NCBI RefSeq assembly: GCF_001686985.1
Contig: NZ_CP015318.1
Coordinates: 866,001 to 930,000, forward strand
Length of the DNA: 64,000 bases
Direction: 5' to 3'
From: Mesorhizobium amorphae CCNWGS0123
GTDB lineage: Bacteria > Pseudomonadota > Alphaproteobacteria > Rhizobiales > Rhizobiaceae
The notes beneath the pieces were generated by a model. The model did no database searches. It was not told the origin of the DNA and saw only the letters and a list, made by a program, of their open reading frames with translations. A program made the translations under genes and the position numbers. How positions within the stretch are numbered: the first letter of the stretch is position 1; each line of letters starts with the position of its first letter. Of this stretch, positions 51,942 to 60,782 are shown piece after piece.

Positions 51942-52769
51942 TCACGTGTCTGAGGCGATTGCGCCAGCCGTCGCGGCTGCGGCGTCTGTGCTTGCCTTGT
52001 CGTCCCAGGTCACCGCCCGGTAGTCGAAGCCATATTCCAGCGTCGGCTTGACGATGCGGAAGAAGGGCGACAGGTCGAAATCGCGCGGCGTGTAGAGCGA
52101 GTGGTGGCGGATGTGCAGGATTTCCCGGCGCATATAGCTCGACTGCGCCGAAGCGCGGCCGGGCGCGCGCGTGACCTCGGGCAGGATCGGATAGCGTATC
52201 TGGCCATAAGCCTCGGCAATCAGCGTCGAGCAGATCGCCCGCGTCGGGTCGCCGGAGCCGAAGGCCAGCATGCGGCGGCGCCAGCGAACCGGCACCGGCG
52301 GCGTCGGCAGGAAGAAGCGCAGCATGTCGAAAATGTTCTTGAGATCGTATTTCAACCCGAGCTTGCCGATCATGAAGGCGACGACCTTGTCGCGGTCTTC
52401 CGGCGCCAGGCCGCTCGCCCGGCAGATGCGGGTGTTGTAGGTGCGGTAGCGCGACAGCGGCACGGCGACGCAACCCTCGCCGAGGGTGACCTCGATCAGG
52501 CGCCGCCGCTCCGACCCGTCCTCGGGTTCCGCCAGGGCGTCGCCGACATAGAAGGCCGCGTGCGACCAGGTCGACTGCGTCAAATACTTGATGACCGCCG
52601 AAATCTTCTGGTTGCCCTCGATGAGCAGGATGTCGCCGGGCTGGAGCGTGCGCCGCAGCGTTTCGGCGTCGGACGGCGTGTACGGCTCGTAGCCGGAGGA
52701 TTCATCCTGCAGCCGGCCGGCAAGCCAGCGGCCAAGGCGATCGAGAAGCGTTTCGGCGGGCGCGGTCAT
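51942..52769 (-). CDS. YiiX/YebB-like NlpC/P60-family cysteine hydrolase
   Basis: 275-aa soluble protein. Blocks typical of this permuted papain-like group are LQPGDILLIEG, YLTQSTWSHAAFYVGD (His of the triad) and a cysteine in AICSTLIAEAYG late in the chain. No signal peptide, so probably cytoplasmic. Proteins of this kind may hydrolyse peptides or acyl groups; substrate unknown. It is convergent with the cyclase gene, with a 69-nt gap. Confidence 0.78.
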   Translation of the reverse strand: MTAPAETLLDRLGRWLAGRLQDESSGYEPYTPSDAETLRRTLQPGDILLIEGNQKISAVIKYLTQSTWSHAAFYVGDALAEPEDGSERRRLIEVTLGEGCVAVPLSRYRTYNTRICRASGLAPEDRDKVVAFMIGKLGLKYDLKNIFDMLRFFLPTPPVPVRWRRRMLAFGSGDPTRAICSTLIAEAYGQIRYPILPEVTRAPGRASAQSSYMRREILHIRHHSLYTPRDFDLSPFFRIVKPTLEYGFDYRAVTWDDKASTDAAAATAGAIASDT

Positions 52770-52810
52770 CGTAGATGGCGATTAGCACAGACCGGCGGTG
52801 TGGACCATGA

Positions 52811-53755
52811 TCAGCTGGCGACGGGCAAGCCAGCATCTTCCTGAGCCGCGCCTGCCAGGTCTTCGCGCACCTTGCGGGCGAGCTTTTTCGTCGACCGCTT
52901 GGGGCTGTCGCCGAACAATTCGGCCGCGTCGGCGAGGCAGGTCTTTCTCAGGCTCTTTTCCGAGCGCTTCAGCAGCTTGGCGAGAAGCTTTGTGTCCTCG
53001 GGCGAACCGAGTGGCTCACCATCGGCATCGAGAAGCGCGCGCATGACGAACACGTCGTGCAGGTCGCCCAGCTGCTCGCCCAGTTCGTCGACCGCCTTGC
53101 GCCTGGCCTTGATCGGCGTCGGCCACAGCCGGCCGAGCAGCGACAGATGCATGCTGTGGGTCTTGGCCGCCTTGCGCAAATCGTGGAAATCATCGGCCGC
53201 GCCGCGGGAGCCTGCCCTGTCCAGCGCCTTGCGAGCCCGGCGCAAGGTGGCGCGGGCGCCGTCGGCGAGGATATCGGCGGCCTGTTCCGGCTGGTCGGGC
53301 AGGACCAGCCTGTCGATGTGGCCGAGACCTTCCGCGCAAGCGGCGGTCGCAGCACCTATGGCGGCGTCGAGTCCGGCGCCCGCATGCATCTCGTGCTGGC
53401 GCACCACCAGCCGGTCGCGGACGGGATCAAGACCGCCACCGGCGCTCTGCTCGGGAAAGCTCTTTGCAAGCCGGTCGATGGTCTCGATCAGCGCCGTCGC
53501 CTCGCGCGGGCCGGCCAGCAGGGCCGATACATGGCGGTAGCACTCGTTCTCGGTCTTGCAGAACGCCTCGTCTCCAGAACGGACCAGGCGCAGCAGGGCG
53601 CGGGCGTTCTTCAGCCGCTTGCGGCATTTGTGCAGCGCCTTCTCGGGGTTGTCGCGCGCCGCATCCAGATGGGCGAGCGACTTGCCAACCTCTTCGGCGA
53701 GGATACGCCTGACCTCGCCGGTCAGCGGCAGGCGCGGGTCTATGCGAAAGCTCAT
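52811..53755 (-). CDS. CHAD domain protein
   Basis: 314-aa all-helical protein with the CHAD histidines in HKCRKRLKNARALLRLVR and DDFHDLRKAAKTHSMHLSLLGRLWP (lysine/arginine-rich faces that bind polyphosphate). I start at ATG 53755, overlapping the CYTH gene's TGA (ATGA); the frame to 53836 reads into that gene. Likely handles polyphosphate with the adjacent CYTH protein. Confidence 0.92.
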   Translation of the reverse strand: MSFRIDPRLPLTGEVRRILAEEVGKSLAHLDAARDNPEKALHKCRKRLKNARALLRLVRSGDEAFCKTENECYRHVSALLAGPREATALIETIDRLAKSFPEQSAGGGLDPVRDRLVVRQHEMHAGAGLDAAIGAATAACAEGLGHIDRLVLPDQPEQAADILADGARATLRRARKALDRAGSRGAADDFHDLRKAAKTHSMHLSLLGRLWPTPIKARRKAVDELGEQLGDLHDVFVMRALLDADGEPLGSPEDTKLLAKLLKRSEKSLRKTCLADAAELFGDSPKRSTKKLARKVREDLAGAAQEDAGLPVAS

Positions 53756-54225
53756 GCGGCGATCTCCGGAATCCCCCCAAGGGCGAGCGACGCGTTGTAG
53801 AATCTGTGCTCGCCGGTGACTTCCCGGCCGAGCCAATCTGGCAGCATTTCGTCCGGCACGTCTTCCGGCGTCTCGAGTTCAGCGACCACAAGCCCCGCCA
53901 GCATTCCGCCGAATACATCGACTTCATAGAGATAGCCGCGGTGCCTAACATGGTGGCGTGTCTTCTCGATGACACGTCCGATGGCGAATGCCCGCATCTC
54001 CTCGGCCTCGGCCAGCGGGATCGGATATTCGAACTCGTCGCGCTCGCGCGCCTTGCTGCCGAATTTGAGCGTCAGTTCGGCAGAAGTGCCGTCGCTGATG
54101 CGCACGCGGACCGTGCGGCCGGGCGCGGCGGCAAGGTAAAATTGTCGAATCCGAATATCCGCCTCGACCAGCTCACGCCAGGCGGCGCCGGAGACCAGGA
54201 ATTTGCGCTCGACTTCCTTGCCCAT
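53752..54225 (-). CDS. CYTH domain protein (triphosphate tunnel metalloenzyme-like)
   Basis: 157-aa beta-barrel protein. The ExExK-type start reads KEVERKFLV; further tunnel residues appear in RVRISDGTSAELTLK, KTRHHV and ELETPEDVPDEMLPDWLGREVTGEHRFYN. Such enzymes hydrolyse inorganic triphosphate or related compounds. Paired with a CHAD gene by a 4-nt overlap, an arrangement that is elsewhere fused in one protein. Confidence 0.92.
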   Translation of the reverse strand: MGKEVERKFLVSGAAWRELVEADIRIRQFYLAAAPGRTVRVRISDGTSAELTLKFGSKARERDEFEYPIPLAEAEEMRAFAIGRVIEKTRHHVRHRGYLYEVDVFGGMLAGLVVAELETPEDVPDEMLPDWLGREVTGEHRFYNASLALGGIPEIAA

Positions 54226-54286
54226 GGCCGGGCACTAAAGCGCGGGCGCCCCGAGATGGCAAGTCGAAGCTGAGAATCAATTTGAC

Positions 54287-54308
54287 TTTAATCAATCGAT
54301 TGATTAAA
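54287..54308. promoter_or_regulatory. Perfect 22-bp operator-like palindrome before the CecR-like regulator
   Basis: Arms TTTAATCAATC and GATTGATTAAA adjoin with no spacer, giving a perfectly symmetric 22-bp site from 54287 to 54308, ending 8 nt before the start codon. The placement fits TetR-family autorepression of this operon. Confidence 0.75.
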
Positions 54309-54316
54309 TACGATTG

Positions 54317-55021
54317 ATGAGCAAGAAACCGAGCGCCAAACCTTCGCTTCGCGAAGCTTCGCCTGCCGACCAGACACGCGCTGCGCTGGTGCATGCGGCA
54401 CTCAAGCTGTTCGGGCGGCAAGGCTTCGACGGCACTTCGACACGCGAGATCGCGGCCGAGGCGAAAGCCAATATCGGCTCGATCGCCTACCACTTCGGCG
54501 GCAAGGAAGGGCTGCGCGCCGCCGCCGCCGACTATATCGTCGACACCATCCAGGTGATAGCCGGGCAGGCCACCGGCGCGGCCCAGGCGGCCTCACCGGC
54601 CACTCCCGAGGCGGCGCGGGCGCAGCTCTTCACGGCGCTGGAGCGGATGGTGGGCTTCATCGTGGCAAGCCCGCAGGCCGGCGAGATCGTACAATTCGTA
54701 CTTAGGGAATTGTCACATCCGACAGCGGCGCTCGACCGCATCTATGCCGGTGTGTTCGAGCCAACGCATCGCCGGCTCTGCCAGGTGTGGGAGCAAGCGA
54801 CGGGCGAGGCGGCCGAAAGCGAGGCTACCCGGCTCACCGTGTTCACGCTGATCGGCCAGGTCATCTATTTCCGCATCGGCCGCGAGGCGGTCATGCGCAG
54901 GATGGGCTGGAACGAGATCGGCGAGGCCGAGGCCGCCAAGGTGGTGGCGGTGACGGCGGACAATCTCGGCGCGATCCTCGCCGCCCATAGTCCGGCCGCC
55001 CGCAAGGAGGGCAAATCATGA
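54317..55021 (+). CDS. TetR/AcrR family regulator, CecR (YbiH)-like
   Basis: 234-aa regulator. An N-terminal TetR HTH (ALKLFGRQGFDGTSTREIAAEAKANIGSIAYHFGGKEGLRAAAADYI) and a C-terminal ligand domain of the CecR/DUF1956 type. ATG 54317 (a TTG just before is in frame but not needed); no clear ribosome binding site, the transcript may be nearly leaderless. It overlaps the HlyD-like gene by 4 nt. As in E. coli CecR-YbhGFSR, the regulator heads an ABC efflux operon. Confidence 0.9.
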   Translation: MSKKPSAKPSLREASPADQTRAALVHAALKLFGRQGFDGTSTREIAAEAKANIGSIAYHFGGKEGLRAAAADYIVDTIQVIAGQATGAAQAASPATPEAARAQLFTALERMVGFIVASPQAGEIVQFVLRELSHPTAALDRIYAGVFEPTHRRLCQVWEQATGEAAESEATRLTVFTLIGQVIYFRIGREAVMRRMGWNEIGEAEAAKVVAVTADNLGAILAAHSPAARKEGKS

Positions 55022-55971
55022 GTTTTCTTTGTTCGCTGCCGCTTGCCGCCCAGCTGTTCGGCGCCTGCGCGCCGGCCGCACCTTTAGCCGTCGGCTATGT
55101 CGAGGGCGACTATGTGCTGCTGGCACCGATCGAGGTGGCGCAAGTCGCGACGGTCGCGGTCAAACGCGGCGATCGGGTAGCCCCGGGCACGCCCGTGGTG
55201 ACACTGGAAGACGCCGACGCCAAGATCGCGGTGGCGCAGGCGGAAGCTGCACTCGCCCAAGCGCAGGCGCAACTTGCGGACTTGCAGGTCGGCAAGCGTC
55301 CGGAAGAAATCGCGGTGCTCAAGGCGCAAGTCGACATGGCCAAGGCGCAGGCCACCGACGCCAGGCGCAGATATGACCGCGCCAGCGACCTGTTCAAGCG
55401 CGGCACCGGCACGCAGGCTGACTATGACACGGCCTCCGCCACGCTGGAGACCGCCAATGCGCAGGTCGGCCAGGCGGAGGCCAATCTCGCCGTCGGCGGC
55501 CTGCCGGCGCGCGCCGAGACGATCAAGGCCGCCGACAACCAGGTCAAGCAGGCGCAGTCGGCGCTGGAGCAAGCGCAATGGCGGCTGTCCAAGCGCGTGC
55601 TGGCCGCACCTTCGCCCGGTCGCGTCAACGACGTGATCCGCAATCCGGGCGACACCGCCGGGCCGACCGCGCCGGTGATTTCGATGCTGCCGGACGGCGC
55701 GGTGAAGCTCAGCGTCTACATTCCGGAAAGCGCCTTTTCCTCGGTCAAGGTCGGCACGCTGCTCGGCGTCCATTGCGACGGCTGCGGGCCGGATGTGAAG
55801 GCGCGCGTCAGCTATGTCTCACCCGACCCGGAGTTCACGCCGCCGGTGATCTATTCGCTCGAGAACCGGCAGAAGCTGGTCTATCTTGTCGAGGCGCGGC
55901 CGGAGGGCGATGCGGGGCCCCTGCAGCCCGGACAGATCGTCGACGTCGATCTGGCGGATGGCGCAAAATGA
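55018..55971 (+). CDS. HlyD-family periplasmic adaptor of ABC exporter (YbhG-like)
   Basis: 317-aa membrane-fusion protein. An N-terminal signal/anchor, the first half-lipoyl strand set (VKRGDRVAPGTPVVTLEDADAK), a long helical hairpin (about 70-190; LAQAQAQLADLQVGKRPEEIAVLKAQVDMAKAQAT), then the second lipoyl half. It bridges the inner-membrane ABC transporter and an outer channel. Overlaps the regulator (ATGA) and the ATPase gene. Confidence 0.9.
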   Translation: MSFLCSLPLAAQLFGACAPAAPLAVGYVEGDYVLLAPIEVAQVATVAVKRGDRVAPGTPVVTLEDADAKIAVAQAEAALAQAQAQLADLQVGKRPEEIAVLKAQVDMAKAQATDARRRYDRASDLFKRGTGTQADYDTASATLETANAQVGQAEANLAVGGLPARAETIKAADNQVKQAQSALEQAQWRLSKRVLAAPSPGRVNDVIRNPGDTAGPTAPVISMLPDGAVKLSVYIPESAFSSVKVGTLLGVHCDGCGPDVKARVSYVSPDPEFTPPVIYSLENRQKLVYLVEARPEGDAGPLQPGQIVDVDLADGAK

Positions 55972-56888
55972 ACGCCATCGACGTCCATGGCCTGGTCAAG
56001 CGCTTCGGCGACAAGACCGTCGTCGACCACGTGACGATGACGGTGGCCGAAGGCGAGATCGTCGGCTTCCTCGGGCCGAACGGCTCAGGAAAGACGACGA
56101 CCATCCGCATCATGTGCGGGCTGCTGACGCCGGACGAAGGCGAGGGCACCGTGCTCGGCTTCGACATCCGCACCGACAGCCTCAGCATCAAACGCGAAGT
56201 CGGCTACATGACGCAGAAATTCTCGTTCTACGAAGATCTGACGATCGGCGAGAACCTCGAATTCGTGGCCCGGCTCTACCGGTTGAAGCCGGTGGAGGAC
56301 CATGTGGCGCGGACGCTGGAAGACCTCGGCCTGACCACGCGCCGCAACCAGTTGGCCGGCACACTGTCGGGCGGCTGGAAGCAGCGGCTGGCGCTTGCCG
56401 CCTGCATCATGCACAAGCCGAAGCTGCTTTTGCTCGACGAGCCGACCGCGGGCGTAGACCCGAAGGCGCGGCGCGAATTCTGGGACGAGATCCACCGGCT
56501 GGCGAGCGGCGGGTTGACCGTATTGGTCTCCACCCATTACATGGACGAGGCCGAGCGCTGCCACCGCATCAGCTACATCTCCTACGGCAAGATGCTGGCC
56601 ACCGGCACGGTCGACGAGGTGGTGAAGAATGCCGGGCTGACCACCTTCGTCCTGATGGGGCCGCGTCTCGACCAGGTGGCCGAAGCGCTGCAGGGCCGGC
56701 CCGGCGTCGACCAGGTGGCGCCGTTCGGTGCCACGCTGCATGTCGTCGGCTCCGACAGGAAGGCGCTGCAGGCAGCACTTGCCGACATCGAGAAGAAGCA
56801 CAAGGGCGTCACGGTGGCGCCAGGCGAAACCAGCCTCGAAGACGTCTTCATCCAGTTCATGTCCGGTTCGAAGGACAATATGGCATGA
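55968..56888 (+). CDS. ABC transporter ATP-binding protein (YbhF half-like)
   Basis: 306-aa ATPase. Walker A GPNGSGKTT, signature LSGGWKQRL, Walker [14 protein letters not shown]-loop STHYMDEAE. It corresponds to a single half of the fused E. coli YbhF. ATG 55968 overlaps the stop of the adaptor gene; its own stop overlaps the permease start. Part of the CecR-controlled exporter. Confidence 0.92.
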   Translation: MNAIDVHGLVKRFGDKTVVDHVTMTVAEGEIVGFLGPNGSGKTTTIRIMCGLLTPDEGEGTVLGFDIRTDSLSIKREVGYMTQKFSFYEDLTIGENLEFVARLYRLKPVEDHVARTLEDLGLTTRRNQLAGTLSGGWKQRLALAACIMHKPKLLLLDEPTAGVDPKARREFWDEIHRLASGGLTVLVSTHYMDEAERCHRISYISYGKMLATGTVDEVVKNAGLTTFVLMGPRLDQVAEALQGRPGVDQVAPFGATLHVVGSDRKALQAALADIEKKHKGVTVAPGETSLEDVFIQFMSGSKDNMA

Positions 56889-58021
56889 ACAGCCTCTTTT
56901 CCTTCGCCCGGCTCGGCGCCCTGCTGATCAAGGAGTTCATCCAGATGCGGCGCGACCGCATCACCTTCGCCATGATGCTGGGCGTGCCGCTGATGCAGCT
57001 GGTGCTGTTCGGCTATGCCATCAACAACGACCCGAAGAGCCTGCCGGCCGCACTGGTGGCGACGAGCAGCGACCCCTATACGCGGGCCATGGTCTCGGGG
57101 CTGCAGACCACCGGTTACTACCGCTTCGACTATGTCGCGCAAAGTGCCGAGGAAGCCGAATTCCTGATGTCGCGCGGCGATGTCGCCTTCGTCGTCACCA
57201 TCCCCGCCGATTTCGCCCGCAGGGTCGAGCGCGGCGACAATCCGCAGATCCTGATCGAGGCCGACGCCACCGACCCGGCGGTGGCCAGCGGCGCCATCTC
57301 GACGCTCGGCACCGTCGCCAACCAGGCGCTGCTTCGGGCGCGCGGCATGCAGGAGGCCGCCGCCGAGAGCGCCAAGGGCCAGCTCGAAGTGGTGGTGCAC
57401 CGGCGCTACAACCCCGAAGGCATCTCGCAATACAACATCGTGCCTGGCCTGCTCGGCGTCATCCTGCAGATGACGATGGTGATGATGACTTCGATCGCGC
57501 TGACGCGCGAGACCGAGCGCGGCACGATGGAGAACCTTCTGGCGATGCCCTCCAGCCCGCTGGAGATCATGATGGGCAAGGTGCTGCCCTATCTGGTGGT
57601 AGGCGCCGTGCAGGTGGTGGTGGTGCTGGCGGCGGCAAAACTTCTGTTCGCCATTCCCTTCACCGGCTCGATGTCGCTGCTCTTGACCGCCGTGCTGATC
57701 TTCGTGCTGGCGCTGGTGCTGCTCGGCTACACGATCTCGACGATCGCCCGCACGCAGATGCAGGCGCTGCAGCTGACTTTCTTCTTCTTCCTGCCGTCGA
57801 TCATGCTGTCCGGCTTCATGTTCCCCTATCGCGGCATGCCGGACTGGGCGCAGCTGTTCGGCGAGATCCTGCCGCTGACGCATTTTTTGCGCATTATCCG
57901 CGCGGTGATGCTGAAAGGCGCCGAACTGCCGGCGGTGGCGACCGAGATCGGCTGGCTGGTGGTGTTCGTGGCTTTGTTTGCCGGCGTGGCGCTAGTGCGG
58001 TTCAGGCGGACTCTGGATTAG
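56885..58021 (+). CDS. ABC-2 type permease (YbhS/YbhR-like)
   Basis: 378-aa membrane protein with one N-terminal helix (FAMMLGVPLMQLVLFGYAI), a periplasmic domain of about 140 residues, then five helices with ETERGTMENLLAMPSSPLEIMMGKVLPYL and FMFPYRGMPDWAQLFGEILPLTHFLRIIRAVML typical of YbhS/YhhJ. One permease gene is present, so the exporter would need a homodimer or another partner. Last gene of the operon. Confidence 0.92.
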   Translation: MNSLFSFARLGALLIKEFIQMRRDRITFAMMLGVPLMQLVLFGYAINNDPKSLPAALVATSSDPYTRAMVSGLQTTGYYRFDYVAQSAEEAEFLMSRGDVAFVVTIPADFARRVERGDNPQILIEADATDPAVASGAISTLGTVANQALLRARGMQEAAAESAKGQLEVVVHRRYNPEGISQYNIVPGLLGVILQMTMVMMTSIALTRETERGTMENLLAMPSSPLEIMMGKVLPYLVVGAVQVVVVLAAAKLLFAIPFTGSMSLLLTAVLIFVLALVLLGYTISTIARTQMQALQLTFFFFLPSIMLSGFMFPYRGMPDWAQLFGEILPLTHFLRIIRAVMLKGAELPAVATEIGWLVVFVALFAGVALVRFRRTLD

Positions 58022-58121
58022 GGTCAGGAAATGCATGGACTCTGGATGCCTATCGGGGCTGTGCGCGGCACCCGAATTGGATAGAGTGGCGGCCCCTATG
58101 CATCGTCGGGCGGGCGCTCCC

Positions 58122-59087
58122 ATGAAAGCCGTCGATACTGCAGAGATCATCTTTCTGGTCGACAACGCGACCGACAGTCTCTCGTCGAATCCTGGTTTCG
58201 TCGAGACCGAGTTCGCCCGCCACCGCCGACAAGGGATGCAATGGCTAACCGGGAAATGCCTGTGCTGCGCCGCGCATGGGTTGTCCTGCTTGATCACCGC
58301 CCGGACTGGACCCGCCAGCCGCTCACTCCTGTTCGACACTGGGCCCGAGGAATGGGTGTTTGAGCGCAACGTTGTCAGGCTCGGCGTCGATCTAGGGGAA
58401 GTCGGCGCGGTGATGCTGTCGCATGGTCACTGGGATCATGCAGGTGCAATGCCGCGCGCCCTCCAAATGATCACGATGAGCAATGGCGGACAGCGTATCC
58501 CGACCTACATGCACCCCGGTATGTTCGCCTTGCGCGCAACCAAATCCGGCGATGGGCAGTTTCGGCCGATGGAACTGGTGCCGAGCGTGGATGTCCTGTC
58601 CGGAAACGGCGCCGATGTCATCATTACCCGAGATGAGCTGCTGCTTTTTGACGAGACGTTCTATGTGAGCGGCGAAATCCCTCGCGTGACCCGGTTCGAA
58701 CGCGGGTTTCCCGGCCAGTATCGCCAGAGCGCGGCAGGCAGTTGGGAGCCGGACGAAGTAATGCCGGACGAGCGTTTCGTGGCGATCAACGTGGCCGGCA
58801 AGGGGCAAGTCGTCTTCACCGCCTGCTCGCACGCCGGCCTGATCAACGTTCTGACGCACGCCAAGGCGCGGTTTCCGGATATCCCGCTCTACGCCGTGTT
58901 TGGCGGCTTCCACCTCTCCGGGATCACCGAGCCAAGTATCCCGGAGACGGTCGAAGCGCTGGCGCAGTTTGACCTGCAATTGATATCACCCGGGCACTGC
59001 ACGGGTTGGCGCGCCACGAGCGCACTTGCGGCCGCCTATGGCGAGAGGGTCGTTCCATCTGCGGTCGGCAAGACGTTCGTGCTTTGA
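58122..59087 (+). CDS. MBL-fold metallohydrolase (DHPS-like, COG1237 type)
   Basis: 321-aa protein. Metallo-beta-lactamase site SHGHWDHAG (about residue 100), further histidine/cysteine-containing metal positions at TACSHAGLINVL and a C-terminal SPGHCTG. This is the branch of dihydropteroate-related and tetrahydromethanopterin-like MBL proteins whose substrates are mostly unknown. Start uncertain: ATG 58122 (MKAVDTAEI) fits conservation best; in-frame ATGs lie upstream at 58098 and 58035. Confidence 0.82.
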   Translation: MKAVDTAEIIFLVDNATDSLSSNPGFVETEFARHRRQGMQWLTGKCLCCAAHGLSCLITARTGPASRSLLFDTGPEEWVFERNVVRLGVDLGEVGAVMLSHGHWDHAGAMPRALQMITMSNGGQRIPTYMHPGMFALRATKSGDGQFRPMELVPSVDVLSGNGADVIITRDELLLFDETFYVSGEIPRVTRFERGFPGQYRQSAAGSWEPDEVMPDERFVAINVAGKGQVVFTACSHAGLINVLTHAKARFPDIPLYAVFGGFHLSGITEPSIPETVEALAQFDLQLISPGHCTGWRATSALAAAYGERVVPSAVGKTFVL

Positions 59088-59174
59088 CGACCCCCGTGGG
59101 CAGAGCTATTGGCCCCATGCCCTCCGATCCTTGCAAGGTGGAAAGAGGTGCGCGACCTCGAACCGGTCTTCACC

Positions 59175-60155
59175 CTAGGCCGCCGCCATGATTTCCGCAT
59201 AGGTGCCGAAATCGACATTGCCGCCCGACAGCACCACGGCGACGCACTTGCCTGCCAGCTCGATCTCGCCCGATGACAGTGCTGCCAGCGCCACACTGCC
59301 GCCGGGCTCGACGACCAGCTTGAGATTGGCCATGGCGTCGCGCATCGCCTGTCGCGTTGCCTGGTCGGAGACGGCAACGACGCCGGAAAGGTTTTTGCGG
59401 TTGATCTCGAAGGTGATCGCGCCCGGCTCGGCGACGAGAAGCGCATCGCAGATCGATTGATGACCGGGCTCATTCGTCACCCTGGCGCCCTTAGCCAGCG
59501 AGCGGCGGGTGTCGTCGAAATGCTCGGGCTCCACCCCCCAGACCGCGGTGCCCGGCGAAGCGTCCTTGACCGCGATCGAAATGCCGCTGGAGAGGCCGCC
59601 GCCACCGCAGGGGATAACGACCGCGTCGAGGCTCGCGCCAAGCGCCTTTGCTTGGCGTACAAGTTCGAGGCCGATCGTGCCCTGGCCGGCGATGATACTG
59701 GGATCGTCGTAGGGCGGCACAAGAACCATGCCCTGTTCGACGTAAGGGCGAACGACGGTCATGCGGTCCTCGCGGACGCGATCGAAATGCACCACCTCGG
59801 CGCCCATCTTGCGGACATTGGCGATCTTCATCGCCGGCGCGTCGGCCGGCATGGCGATGATCGCCTTGACGCCGAACATCGCCGCGGAGGCGGCCACGCC
59901 TTGCGCGTGGTTGCCTGAGGAGAAGGCGACGACGCCGCGGCTGCGTTCCTCCTCGGTGAGCGAAGACAGCTTGTTGTAGGCGCCGCGGAATTTGAACGAG
60001 CCGGTGCGCTGCAGCGTCTCCGGCTTGAACAGGATGCGGCCGCCGAAGCGCTTGTTGAGTTCTTGCGATTCGATCAATGGCGTTTCGACGATCAGGCCGG
60101 AAAGGCGCGTGGCGGCGTGGTGAATGTCGGCAATGCCGGGAAGGGTAGCGGTCAT
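59175..60155 (-). CDS. Threonine/serine dehydratase-like PLP enzyme
   Basis: 326-aa fold-type II PLP enzyme. The PLP lysine lies in RTGSFKFRGAYNKLSSL, with SSGNHAQGVAASAAMFG for the phosphate/substrate loop, and PCGGGGLSSGIS for the glycine-rich PLP-phosphate cup; the PLP-N1 contact is in VVLSGGNVDF. Length fits the catabolic, regulatory-domain-less dehydratases (TdcB-like). I use ATG 60155; the ATG at 60188 or 60212 is possible. It would deaminate threonine or serine, or act as a racemase. Confidence 0.85.
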   Translation of the reverse strand: MTATLPGIADIHHAATRLSGLIVETPLIESQELNKRFGGRILFKPETLQRTGSFKFRGAYNKLSSLTEEERSRGVVAFSSGNHAQGVAASAAMFGVKAIIAMPADAPAMKIANVRKMGAEVVHFDRVREDRMTVVRPYVEQGMVLVPPYDDPSIIAGQGTIGLELVRQAKALGASLDAVVIPCGGGGLSSGISIAVKDASPGTAVWGVEPEHFDDTRRSLAKGARVTNEPGHQSICDALLVAEPGAITFEINRKNLSGVVAVSDQATRQAMRDAMANLKLVVEPGGSVALAALSSGEIELAGKCVAVVLSGGNVDFGTYAEIMAAA

Positions 60156-60290
60156 GCGGGTGCCTTGCAGGAAGGTGGGTCCATTCATGGTGCACGGAAA
60201 ATACGGCAGCATGCCAACGAAAAAATGTGACCGTTACAAAATCGCCTTTGCCTCAGCCGAGGCCCGCTGCCTCCGGCAGCTCCACGGTTC

Positions 60291-60611
60291 TTACCCCAGC
60301 AGCGTCTTCCGCCGGGCTCCGCCGGCCTTGCGCCAGGCGTTGAAGCGGTGGGTGGCGGCGGCGAAGGAGATCTTCATCTGTTGGGCGACCGAATAGCGCG
60401 ACTTGCCGTCGTCGAACATACGGTAGCAGCATTCGACGCCTTCCTCGGTCAGCTTGCCGTCGGGGGTCTTGTTGTGCGGGTTGGCGGGGTCGAATTTTTC
60501 GACCTGCTGCTCGACGAGGCCTTTCAGGCGTTGCAGGTCGGCCTCTATGCTGGCGATGAGATCGAGGACGGGCTTTGGGTCAAAAGGGTGCGCGTGCGGC
60601 TTTTCAGTCAT
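60291..60611 (-). CDS. Conserved hypothetical protein with HTH-like C-terminus
   Basis: 106-aa soluble protein: N-terminal coiled helix (VLDLIASIEADLQRLKGLVEQQVEKF), a middle block GKLTEEGVECCYRMFDDGKSRYSVAQQMKISFAAATHRFNAWRKAGG that looks like a helix-turn-helix, and a basic end. GGAAT before ATG 60611. It may bind DNA. Family function unknown to me. Confidence 0.7.
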   Translation of the reverse strand: MTEKPHAHPFDPKPVLDLIASIEADLQRLKGLVEQQVEKFDPANPHNKTPDGKLTEEGVECCYRMFDDGKSRYSVAQQMKISFAAATHRFNAWRKAGGARRKTLLG

Positions 60612-60750
60612 CCGTGATTCCTTTGTTTGGCTTAGGTTCGGGTATATAGGCGAACCTTCGCCAATAATGAAGGCCTCGTGGCAACTGCTTGGTTCAACAT
60701 TTTTTGAACTCCGGGCGATCGCGATTGACCAGCAACGGATGAAGCCATAG

Positions 60751-60767
60751 TTTAGAACTATTCTAAT
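60751..60767 (+). promoter_or_regulatory. Irr-type iron control element before mbfA
   Basis: TTTAGAA (60751-60757), CTA, TTCTAAT (60761-60767); TTAGAA/TTCTAA is a perfect inverted repeat. This matches the rhizobial Irr box (TTTAGAA-N3-TTCTAAA), 16 nt before the start codon, as expected for iron repression relief of mbfA. Confidence 0.75.
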
Positions 60768-60782
60768 CTGGGTGACTTCCTC

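Noticed and set aside
55886..58021. 711-residue open frame spanning ATPase and permease
   Set aside because: The first half is an out-of-frame shadow of the ATPase; the true permease starts at 56885.
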